Positions 55,437 to 64,000 of a stretch of 64,000 nt of DNA are shown in pieces. The DNA is taken from positions 1 to 64,000 of the forward strand of contig WNNJ02003779.1 of NCBI GenBank assembly GCA_012934845.2, read 5' to 3'. The notes under the pieces are model-generated. The model was not told where the DNA came from. It saw only the letters and a list, made by a program, of their open reading frames with translations, and ran no database searches. Each line of letters starts with the position of its first letter. The stretch's first letter is position 1. A program made the translations under genes and the position numbers. This stretch comes from Pomphorhynchus laevis. Its lineage: Eukaryota > Acanthocephala > Palaeacanthocephala > Echinorhynchida > Pomphorhynchidae.

Positions 55437-57389
55437 ATTTTAATCTTAGATGTATTTAGATAATTAATTCTATTTTTACAATTTAGTAAATAATGTTTTC
55501 TATAATGTTTTTTACCATCCTTAAAGCATCCTTAAAGGATGCCTTAAGGATGCTTTAAACCATCCTTAAGGGATGGTTTTTTACTATCCTTTTGATTTGT
55601 TATTCCGTTTACATACATTTTATTTATATTATTTTGATGTTTATATTATTTTATTGATATTCTTTTTATTTATAATCTTTTAAAAAATGTATTTTAGTTT
55701 TAAATGTAATGTAGTTTCAAAAATAGTATTTTAACTGTGCTATTCAATATCATCTAAAATTAAAGTATTAAGATATTAAAGTACTTGAAGTACAGTTTTG
55801 AAAATAGTATTTTGTCTACAATACTGTATTGAATTATTAAAAGAATTCTAAAGTACATATTTTTTATGAATATTTTATAAACTAATAAGTGCACAGGTAA
55901 AATTGCTGACAATTAATAAATGCGATTCGGATTACGTGGAAATACAAAGCAGCTTCTTCGTTCAATAGCCTAGATTTACTAATTAAGCCAGTATTTTCAG
56001 TTGACAGTAATAATAGAGAGTCAAGCCAATTGTTATTAAATAAGTACGTTTTTACATAGGATTAGCATATTATGTAAACATTATTATTACATTATTTTTG
56101 TTTAATAAAAGCCAATAGTAATATGTTACATAACACCACTTTTGATAAAATGTCATTATGATCTTTTTCTAAACCTTTCAGCGATATACAATATATCGAT
56201 TTTTATTTAAAATCTAGATTTGTTAATCTTGAAAAGTTGTCTAATGAGTCAAACTATTCAGCATGACGATCAAAAAAAGGAGGAACATGACAAGAGTTTG
56301 ATGGTACTTCTTGTCAAAAGTCGTCTGGATCGCCAACAATGCAAATGTCAAGTAAGACATCATTTTACATTTGATCTTTCATTTAAAAGCCTAAGAGATA
56401 TAACTTTATAAGTAAAATTAAAATTTAAAGTTTTATTCCAGATCGTTGCAAACATTAACGAAGTTTAATAATTATTTAAGATAGTACTCTTTTTCTTCAG
56501 CGTTTGTTCCTCTTCGTTACGGAGTTCGGTTTTTCCACTGTCACGCCGATGGGCCTTATTTATGGTTGACGTTCGTTTGCGCGAAGAACGAGGCAGTATC
56601 ATCGTAGTCGTCTATTCGTGAAGTTCATTGAGACACCATTTCGTACTGTTGATGTGATGGTTGTCATAATTAATAATTAATTACGACAATTAATTATTAA
56701 TTATAATTATTAATTATTTAATAATTAATAAAGCAATAAACAGTTGAAACAGAAAGTACGAAACTGCAAAAATTGTACACATATAAAAACCGATAAATAC
56801 AGAGAAAAGAATAGAGAGTTAAGTGCAATTTAAAGAAGCGAGATTGTTATTATATCATTAGGCAAGCTCATCTATAATTCCTAGAGGTAATATGGGTAAA
56901 TGACGCTATGTAAAATCGAGGCATTAAATTTATTGGAAAGGAAGCAATGGCATTTTCAGAACGCATAGGTGATTTGAACAAATGAGGGTATTAAAAGCCT
57001 AGACAGTAAATTTATTGGAAAGGAATCAATGACATGTTAAAAACAAACAATAAAATGACATCCGCTTGATTCAAACACTTCCGAAATATTCATGAATGTC
57101 AGGTGAGATCATGAACGTAGATTATTCGTATGCAAAAAAGATCAGGAGTGTACGGTAAATAAATTAGCTCAAATTTATCTGCAGCGTCCTGTCAACGAAC
57201 AGAAATCGAAGTTCCTTCGTTCCATCCTTAGACAAAAATCTATGAGTACAATTTGAATAATATTAGAAATAAAAATAATAAAAATATAAAAATAATATTC
57301 CATTTTGCTGCATTCAATATTCTCAATCAGCACACAAATATTATCTTCATAAAATTTTTGAAACTTAAAATTAGTTATTATCTGCACGC
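55437..57389. other. AT-rich spacer with a small palindrome
   Basis: No gene recognised. 55510-55580 has nested inverted repeats of catccttaa/ttaaggatg. A 40-bp direct repeat (taaatttattggaaaggaa) occurs at about 56926 and 57008. 56490-56640 is less AT-rich but unrecognised. Confidence 0.55.
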
Positions 57390-57414
57390 GCTCACATGTC
57401 AATACGGGGGACAT

Positions 57415-57563
57415 CGAGGCCTTCGTCATGATGGCATTCGAGATGTTTTATTCCATGCGGCGCAGAATGCTCGAATGCACGTCTCGCTAGAACCACAGAG
57501 ATTATTGCCTGATCTTCGTGAAAGACCAGCAGATATCTTGATACATGGAGACCCCCAGAAGCG
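57415..57563 (+). pseudogene. Endonuclease N-terminal part, one frame off
   Basis: GGHRGLRHDGIRDVLFHAAQ, then LLPDLRERPADILIHG, the zinc/His motif and first half of an R2-type PD-(D/E)XK endonuclease. The match continues as RPPEAVDFAVTHP in the next frame, so a single-base change lies near 57545-57550. Upstream RT is missing. Confidence 0.8.
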
Positions 57564-60077
57564 GTGGATTTTGCAGTTACGCACCCACAACAGAGTGGTT
57601 TCCTGGCAGAAGCTGCTATTTCAGAAGGCTACGCAGCAGCGGCATATGCTGCCAATGTTAAGGATCGAAAATACCGAGCGCGTATGGAGGCCCATGGTTA
57701 TGTGTTCACACCCGCTGTTGTTGAGGTGTTTGGAGGTTGGAATGTCAAGGGCGAACAATTAATTAGACGTATCGCTGGTAATGTTAGTAAAGTTCGGGGT
57801 ATTCCCTATAGCGTAGCGGTTACCAAGTTGTTCCAACGTACCTCAGTGGCCCTTATGCGTGGTAACGCCCGCGCGCTATTGGCCTCACTTGGATTATCCT
57901 ACTCGTCTAGTTCATGGGGACGCCCTCCGGTAACCCATGAACCGCTCGAACGATTTTTCGAAGAAAGCCAAGATGAGATGCAAAAGTCACAAAAACAAGG
58001 TAGCATCGAAGATATGGTTGACAAAGAACTGAGCACCTTTAAAGAAAAACTTACTGACAGGGAAGATAATGAGATGATCCATCTGACCACTGACGTATTC
58101 CTGACAGCAGAAGAACTCGAAAACGTTAATGAATCTTCCATTCCAAAAGACCTTTCCATTCCATCCAAAAAACAACAGCAGGAAGGTCTCAATCAGGGTT
58201 ACAGCGAAGGTTCGCCTCTTAATATGGCGAAATGTGTCGATGACCTGACAATCTCTCATCCGTCTCCAAACCACTTAGTCTTAACGGAGGAATTTTATTC
58301 ACGAAATAATGGCCATTACAGCGACGCAGAAAGCCAACACGCGCCATCCAAACGAATTGTATCGCAAAGTCATTCACGTCCTATCGGTTTCCCCAATATA
58401 GGCAACAGTTGTTTTTTGAACGCTATCCTGAGGTCCCTCTTTTGCCTCGATATGTTCATGATCCATGTTCGCACACAACACGCTTTCAGCGAGATTCTTA
58501 ATTGCATTAGGAAAAAACGGGAATCAACTGACAATCAACCATTTGGCGTAACACGATTCACAGTCAAAGCAATCAGAAAACGAAATCGGCAATATCGTAC
58601 GGTTACGCACCCGCCTACTGACATTGAAAACCGCGTCGTTACATTTTTGGGACATATGAATTGCCTCGCCGACATATTAGAACATGCAAATAGTAAACAG
58701 GGCACAGTCAAGAGAGCCCTACGGGGTATACTGGACCTGACCCCACTCGAGAAACTTAGACAACATGACGCACACGAGATGTTGCTCTCTATTTTTGACC
58801 TACTACCCGGTTGCGATGACCTCTTCTCGTTTACGGTGTGTAATACCCTACGATGCACTCACTGTGACGCAGTGACTCGATCAGAAGACGTGAGTTTCGA
58901 TCTCTGTCTTGGTACCAGATTGGGCGGGGCCATGAAAGTCAAAGACGCTAACTCAATCCCACAGCCACGGCCCGAATGGAAAACTGACTATCCAGATGAG
59001 TGCGATCTAAATGCCTGTGTGCAAAAGAGGTTTGGTGATGAGATGGTTGACGGTTTCATGTGCATCCATTGCGGGAAGTATGGTGTAAAGATCAGCCGAA
59101 AAATTAACTCACTTCCGTCAATGTTGATAATCTCCTTGCTGCGCTTCGGAATCGAGCCATGTCCTTACTCGAATGTGTTTGACGCAAGTACTCGGGACTG
59201 CAGCCGTGACATTGTTACTTCAAAGCTCATGACAAAGGTAGCTATTCCAGAACATCTAAATATGTATGATTATTGCGTACAACCCTCGTTACCCACTGAA
59301 TATATACTCCACGCGATAGTCAGCCACGAGGGGTTCTGTCCGAAGTTTGGTCACTACATCTGTGATGCCAGGCTGCAAGTGCCCTGTGCACAGATACCAC
59401 ACGGATCTAAGAACAACGACCCCGTCATTCGTTGGTTTACTTTTAACGATGACGTTGTGGACCGGTACAAGGACTTTAGCAAGTTACTGCAGGATCGGCA
59501 AAGGTCCGCATACATCTTGTTTTATCAAAGAAGTGATAAAGCCGCAAACAAAAATATGTGCAATGTAGAGATGCACTTGACGAATAAATACAGGGATCTT
59601 TGTAAGAGTCAAGTTTACTCAGAACAAACGAGCGGCGTGATGTTTTGCCCCCAGGCCGAAAAGAGCAAAAACAGGAAGGGGTCAGGCGAGAAGCAGAGCG
59701 AAGCCCCCGACGAAAAGACGATGATGACGGGGACTGAAGAAAGAAGTGACGTCCGCTCGGCGGCGACTGGCAGCAGTAAAGCGCGAAAAGGATCCAAGCG
59801 GAAATCCAAATCAGACAGAAAGCGATCAAAGAAAGTGGGGAGGAAAGAGAATATGAACGGAAAATCGGCGTCGAGTGAAAAGAACGACATAAAACGTAAG
59901 AAGAAGATAATCGAATCGGAACAACCGAAAAAGGATGCGAAAGTCGAGACAGTGAATGGTAAGAAAAGCAGCTTCGGTAATCCCATCGAAAAGACAAAAA
60001 AGAAGGAGGAAGTCATGAAGCCGCTCACAATGGCGGACAATGAAGAGACTGGAACAATAGAGGGCGCAAAACATTAA
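57564..60077 (+). CDS. Retrotransposon endonuclease end fused to ubiquitin-specific protease
   Basis: 837 codons without interruption (the frame opens slightly upstream; no ATG decides a start). Residues 1-107: end of an R2-type endonuclease (VDFAVTHPQQSG, GYAAAAYAANVKDRKYRA, RGIPYSVAVTKLFQRTSVAL). 108-270: acidic/Gln-rich linker. 272-660: a USP (C19) domain with every hallmark: Cys box GFPNIGNSCFLNAI (C283), KLRQHDAHEMLLSI (~397-410), zinc finger pairs CTHC (431-434) and CIHC (500-503), His box LHAIVSHEGFCPKFGHYIC (H597), WFTFNDDVV with Asp 629, and AYILFYQR. 690-837: Lys/Arg-rich tail, likely nuclear and RNA- or chromatin-binding. If active it would remove ubiquitin from host or element proteins. 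It could alternatively be a host USP gene that captured a retrotransposon fragment, but the relic at 16-17 kb with the same neighbours favours an element-borne domain. Confidence 0.85.
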   Translation: MDFAVTHPQQSGFLAEAAISEGYAAAAYAANVKDRKYRARMEAHGYVFTPAVVEVFGGWNVKGEQLIRRIAGNVSKVRGIPYSVAVTKLFQRTSVALMRGNARALLASLGLSYSSSSWGRPPVTHEPLERFFEESQDEMQKSQKQGSIEDMVDKELSTFKEKLTDREDNEMIHLTTDVFLTAEELENVNESSIPKDLSIPSKKQQQEGLNQGYSEGSPLNMAKCVDDLTISHPSPNHLVLTEEFYSRNNGHYSDAESQHAPSKRIVSQSHSRPIGFPNIGNSCFLNAILRSLFCLDMFMIHVRTQHAFSEILNCIRKKRESTDNQPFGVTRFTVKAIRKRNRQYRTVTHPPTDIENRVVTFLGHMNCLADILEHANSKQGTVKRALRGILDLTPLEKLRQHDAHEMLLSIFDLLPGCDDLFSFTVCNTLRCTHCDAVTRSEDVSFDLCLGTRLGGAMKVKDANSIPQPRPEWKTDYPDECDLNACVQKRFGDEMVDGFMCIHCGKYGVKISRKINSLPSMLIISLLRFGIEPCPYSNVFDASTRDCSRDIVTSKLMTKVAIPEHLNMYDYCVQPSLPTEYILHAIVSHEGFCPKFGHYICDARLQVPCAQIPHGSKNNDPVIRWFTFNDDVVDRYKDFSKLLQDRQRSAYILFYQRSDKAANKNMCNVEMHLTNKYRDLCKSQVYSEQTSGVMFCPQAEKSKNRKGSGEKQSEAPDEKTMMTGTEERSDVRSAATGSSKARKGSKRKSKSDRKRSKKVGRKENMNGKSASSEKNDIKRKKKIIESEQPKKDAKVETVNGKKSSFGNPIEKTKKKEEVMKPLTMADNEETGTIEGAKH

Positions 60078-60432
60078 CAGTTGTAACACTTTTATGTTGT
60101 TTAAGGAGAAAAAATGTTTAGAAATATACATAAGATAATAAGTTATTATAGTATTGTATATAATAATTTCATATCTGATTGAGATATCTGGTCTATATAA
60201 TTTCGAATTTGGCTCAAAACATGCAAAAGTTTAAAACATTTGTGGAAATGAAATAATTTTATAGAAATGAAAATTATAGAAATCAAACATGTGCCTTTTC
60301 GTTGTCGATATGACCTTTTATAAAATAATACTAAGAATACTTAGAAACGTGTTTGTTTCGACGTTTGCTTTTCCAAATTTGCTTCACTAACTATGTTAGT
60401 AATCAAATATAAAACTATGTTTAATTAAATAA

Positions 60433-60905
60433 ATATGCTAACAATACTTAAAGCCAGACGCGAAAGAACGACGATAACAGTATTTGATACTGTTTGGTCA
60501 TCACTATGACTCATCAGTTTCAGAACCATCCCACTGCTGGATGCAGAGGAGGACTAGCAGATGGCAAGAAACGAATCATATGTATGAGGTACTAGAACAC
60601 CTGGTGAGAAATTCATAATTAAAAGAAGTTAGCCGATATAAAAATATCTGCGCTGGCATTTGCCAGTGCTTTTGCTAATGATCCTTTTTGGTGAAGCTGC
60701 TGTGCTGATTTAGCACTTTATGATGTTACAAGAGGTGTTCTAGTACATTAAGCACATGACTTGTTTCTTGGCATCTGCTAGTTTTCCTCTGCATCCAGCA
60801 GCGGGAGGGATCTGAAACTGATGAGTCATAGTGATGACGAAACAGTATCAAATACTGTTATCGTCGTTCTTCCGCGTCTGACTTAAAATATTGTTAGCAT
60901 AATTC
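60433..60905. repeat. Fold-back element carrying hammerhead-like motifs
   Basis: Imperfect inverted arms (about 60433-60606 and 60731-60905) sharing tatgctaacaata, agacgcg, acgacgataacag and tactagaacacct, around a unique centre. Each arm has the CUGAUGAG/GAAA-type motif; the left arm copy (minus strand) reads CCAAAC and is probably dead. Confidence 0.82.
60801..60875 (+). ncRNA. Hammerhead-like motif, right arm
   Basis: CUGAUGA (60818-60824), helix II GUCAU/AUGAC with loop AGUG (60825-60838), GAAA (60839-60842), helix III ACAGUAU/AUACUGU with loop CAA (60842-60858), then U as the cleavage nucleotide. Helix I next to the core is not formed; only a distal helix GCGGGAGGG/UUCUUCCGC pairs. Order is type I. 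Activity doubtful because of helix I and the GUU triplet. Confidence 0.6.
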
Positions 60906-61539
60906 AAGCGGAATGGTATTACTCTAGTTTGAGATATTCAAATAAATGTGTTTAAGGAAATAATAAGTAGTAAAACGTTAACTTTTCAATAATAACTATA
61001 AATTTTTATTTACAAATATAAAAATGATTGATATCCGTGTATCAATCATTGCTATTTGAATATTCATATATTCAAATAGCAAAGATACATCAGGATGGTC
61101 GATTGTTAATAGCCAGCTAATGTTTGATATTATGTAGTGTAATGCCTTGAGAGCTGTTGATAATAAAATCTAGTGGAGACTCTGCTCAGCACAACCTAAA
61201 AATTTCGGATTATAAGATTTTTTCAATATTCCTATGACAATAGGAATATTGAATATACTCACGTTTAGCGATTAGCAACATTTTTAAAATTTTTTAGATA
61301 TTTCGGCAACTAGTTGTTTTCATACAAACAATTATTTCAGTCTGACTCTTTTAGTTTTGAGACATTTAATTAATTTAGAAATTGATGATTAAATTTATGT
61401 TATTTCTGTGCACGTTTAACAATTTTGTTCTGTTTTTAGTGCGAAAAAATATATTCCGAAAGATTTAAATTTAACTTTACTGTTAACATTCAGGTATAAA
61501 ATGTCAGACAAGTTGTTTATTCTTTTCTAATCGTTACAG
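60906..61539. other. AT-rich flank of the NDRG-like exons
   Basis: Two short palindromes at 61024-61048 (attgatatccgtgtatcaat) and 61050-61082 (ctatttgaatattcatatat and inverse). Earlier exons of the NDRG gene were not found here. Confidence 0.5.
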
Positions 61540-62019
61540 GATGAAACTGTTAGTGACGTCAGTATATGCCATATCGTTACTATTCACGACATGGGCACTT
61601 CACGTATGTATAATAAATTAATTTTTAACTAGGCCGAGTTTTTGAGATTGCCAATTTCACGATTTTGTGAATGATCCCGCATGCGAAATACTGAGGAAGC
61701 GCGTAATTTGGATTCATGTTGATCTTCCAGGCCAAGAGGATAACGCACCAGATCTCGATATGGAGTAAAGTTATGTTAACTATTTTGCCGATAATATATT
61801 GATTTATATAGCACATATCCTTCATTGCTTAATCTTGCTTGTGAATTGATAAATGTAATTGACAGTGTTAGCTTAAAACAAGTTGTGATAATGGGAGACG
61901 GGGTTGGAGCAAACATAGCTGTAAGATTTGCAATGTTGCACCCAGAAAGATGTCATGGCCTTATTTTAATTCGTCCGACATCTACTACTGCTGGAATTAT
62001 GGAAACTGTCAAAGATAAG
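61540..62019 (+). CDS. NDRG: NDRG-family alpha/beta-hydrolase-like gene, three internal exons
   Basis: Three exons with matching phases: 61540-61603, 61647-61764 and 61812-62019, separated by introns of 43 and 47 bp (donors GTATGT and GTAAAG, AG acceptors). Donor GTGATT after 62019 leaves phase 0. The joined product has HIVTIHDMGTS (NDRG strand with the HD motif), then CQFHDFVNDPACEILRKR and IHVDLPGQEDNAPDLDM. TYPSLLNLACELINVIDSV and the nucleophile-elbow-like VVIMGDGVGANIAVRFAML follow, then HPERCHGLILIRPT. As in NDRG proteins, the elbow is G-x-G-x-G without the catalytic Ser, so it is expected to be a non-enzymatic member linked to stress response and trafficking. The first and last exons are not visible; a hAT element begins 610 bp downstream. 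It could be a partial gene, but preserved splice phases argue it was functional recently. Confidence 0.85.
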
Positions 62020-62629
62020 GTGATTTTAATTCTAGAATTAAATCGACAATTTGAAAATATAACTTTAAAGAATTTCAGAATGTAAAAATACAAAAACTTT
62101 ATAAACAACTAATTAAATAGAAAAATATGTTTGTCAATAATATGACTAATACTGTATAGTCTATGCCTAGACTCACTACAGAAGATTTCGGTTATCATAG
62201 GTATTGCTTAGTCCGTTATTGAATAAAGTAAAGTAATTATCTAGTTATTCGTAAATAAAAATTAAAAATAGTAGAATTAATACAATTGTATCAACTTTAC
62301 ATCTCTTAGAAAGCAAATGCATGTGCTAGTTTAAGGATTTTCCCTTGTGAATACAAATGTGAATATTATGGATAAAATTGTGTTTAAATGATAGAAATGC
62401 TTTTAATCACAAATCTGAAAATTCTGGTTCATGTCATAAACATCAAATTTTAATTTTGATCAGTTAATTCTGTTTTGCATTTAAAGATAAAATATAAAAC
62501 ATAAATTTAAAGATTTTATATAATTTTGATTTATATAAAGTAAGAATTAAAAACAATCAATTCTTATGAATTTATTAATTAATAATTTACGGTGAATCAG
62601 AATTAAGGTTATCATTTGATTATCTAGTG
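62020..62629. other. Intron or intergenic AT-rich sequence
   Basis: Starts with a plausible donor GTGATT. No further NDRG exon recognised before the hAT terminus. Confidence 0.5.
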
Positions 62630-64000
62630 CAGTGTTTCTGAACCTTTTTGAATACATTAACTTTTTCGAATACATTGCTCCGCCTAGTGACATCGTGACC
62701 CAACCCTAAGTCCTCACGAAAGCTGAAACAACTTATTGATAATTAAGATAAATCTTAGAAACAGAGTAAATGATTTTACAATAAAAGCTTCGTACAAAAG
62801 TGATTATATTACAATATAATAAATTGCAATTAATGGGATGGTTGTTCTTGTTTTGTATTCATCAATCGATAAGCCCGTGGTTCCAACTTTGATAATGATA
62901 GTCTCATGTGATTGCTGAGTTCCTCGACTTCGCTTTTAATAGAGTAAACATAAAGAAACCCCGCTCGCAAAGATAAGTTGTGGGAGATGACAAAATTTCA
63001 TAGAGAGCTACCCTTGATAGACTTGGATACGCAATGATCTCTCGAAGCCATAAAAAGTGTAATTCTTTGGCCTCAAATATTGTTTTGGCTCCGGAGTTTG
63101 ATTAAAGATCTATGAGCTCATCTGCAAATTCATTTTCTTCTTCGATTTTTACAAAACGGGTTGTTCAATCCAAAAGAAGAAGTTTGGTTTATCACTAAGA
63201 TAATATGCGAAATTAATTTCTAATTCTGACAGATGTTTCATGATGTTTTTGATCAAGTCAACTAAAGAATATGTACTTATAAGCTTCTGATCGAGCAATT
63301 TGAAATTGGACATATTTCCTTTGACGAATCGTTTTCTCCACAGATGTAGCATATTCATGAAGGCATGAACTTTCTGGAAACAGAGAATCCGATTAGCATT
63401 TGATTCTTTTGTAATGACAAATTCAGATCGTTTCAGTTTTCAAAAATATTAGCCAGGTAGCACATGATAACTAAGATTTCTTCATATTCAAACTTTTCCG
63501 ACTCTTTGAGACCGACATTTCGCACAAACACAGACTGTTCATCAGACAGGCTGACAGCCTTAATCAATACACGACCACAAGAAAGCCAGATTACTTTGAT
63601 GTGAAATAACAATGCGCTATGCTCTGCTCTTACTTCATCTCAATATGATTTAAAAATTCTATGATTAAGCGATTTTCGAATATTGAAATTCACGACTTGA
63701 ACTACAGCGGCCAGAACTTCTTTGAAAGAGCCCGGCCACGTTTTGAGGCAAGTGCCTGGCGTTGAATAACACAATGAATGCTAGCAATATATGAAACAAC
63801 ATTTTTCACTAAACTCACAAAACCTGACTTTTATCTTAACATTAAAGGTGTATCGTCTGTGCTGATATAACCAATTTTATTACAGTCGATACCATGTGTC
63901 TTTAAGATATCATTTAACAATCAACGTCAGTTGCTTTGGCAGTTTATTCCAACTTCATGCAAAATAAAAGCTCATCACGAAATGACGCGTCTTCTGCATG
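62630..64000 (-). mobile_element. hAT transposon, right part, continues past window
   Basis: Terminus CAGTGTTTCTGAACCTTTTT at 62630, the classic end of hAT elements of the ZBED/SCAND3-like kind. The preceding 8 bases atctagtg (62622-62629) are the expected target-duplication position; the other end lies outside. A decayed transposase follows on the minus strand. Confidence 0.8.
62840..63990 (-). pseudogene. hAT transposase (ZBED5/SCAND3-like), decayed
   Basis: Minus-strand fragments in order: KVIWLSCGRVLIKAVSLSD (the conserved WLS-GRVL motif, ~63590), then EKFEYEEILVIMCYLANIFE with DLNLSLQ (~63470). Next come INFAYYLSDKPNFFFWIEQP, and at the end MRLSLSKLEPRAYRLMNTKQ followed by EQPSH (~62880), as in the C-terminus of these proteins. 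Numerous stops and frameshifts. The dimerisation (HATC) region is not clear. Confidence 0.75.

Larger units (their letters stand above)
57390..60110 (+). mobile_element. R2-like retrotransposon 3' part with USP domain
   Basis: 5'-truncated element starting inside the endonuclease domain at about 57400 and ending after the USP/Lys-rich ORF (TAA at 60075). Base composition is clearly richer in G+C than the flanks. A second, decayed copy with the same endonuclease-to-USP arrangement is at 16-19.4 kb. Target duplication not found. Confidence 0.8.

Noticed and set aside
57564..60077. Plain host USP gene
   Set aside because: Not excluded, but the in-frame endonuclease end and the second copy with USP remnants make an element-borne domain more likely.
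59476..60131. Minus-strand Ser/Phe-rich open frames
   Set aside because: Antisense of the Lys-rich USP tail; composition explained by that.

Overview
The window is repeat-dominated, AT-rich nuclear DNA of an animal. The evidence is spliced host genes with very short introns (43-71 bp), many families of non-LTR retrotransposon, a Ty3/gypsy element, a hAT transposon and several hammerhead-ribozyme (HHR) satellites. Smα-like HHR repeats, CR1-like LINEs and tiny introns would suit a flatworm or another small invertebrate, but the sequence does not settle the phylum.

Layout. 1-7045: three HHR satellite families (A, ~293-bp unit; B, 360 bp; C, 380 bp), with A and C switching strand inside their arrays. 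7046-10101: spacer with a fold-back repeat, then a two-exon host gene for a type I-like phosphatidylinositol-phosphate kinase on the minus strand. 11006-15160: nearly full-length but frameshifted L2/CR1-like LINE (minus). 16027-19480: decayed R2-like retrotransposon carrying a ubiquitin-specific-protease (USP) relic (minus). 20540-22890: a second L2/CR1-like copy and an extra 3' end. 25598-27206: gypsy fragments. 28203-33560: an old LINE interrupted by a fold-back element and by an I/jockey-like ORF1+endonuclease fragment. 33612-38690: a CR1-like LINE whose 3' tail was hit by an intact R2-like element encoding 1011 aa, with a 15-bp target duplication. 39560-41595: gypsy pol, a 93-bp LTR and gag. 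43330-47290: decayed CR1-like LINE. 47497-49423: 5'-truncated LINE with a 16-bp target duplication. 49450-55440: inverted and direct noncoding repeats plus three 3' fragments of R2-like elements. 57390-60110: R2-like endonuclease end fused in frame to a complete-looking USP domain and a Lys-rich tail. 60433-60905: fold-back repeat with an HHR-like motif. 61540-62019: three consecutive exons of an NDRG-family gene. 62630-64000: 3' part of a hAT transposon running off the window.

Two things stand out. First, satellites B and C and the fold-back element at 28.9-29.7 kb carry all three hammerhead strands with matching helices, but in an order (GAAA strand, CUGAUGA strand, cleavage strand) that is none of the three described permutations; the CUGAUGA strand lies in the apical loop of helix III. 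Second, an R2-like retrotransposon appears to carry a USP deubiquitinase domain, supported by two copies. Only the PIP kinase and the NDRG exons look like host genes; nearly everything else is mobile or satellite DNA.
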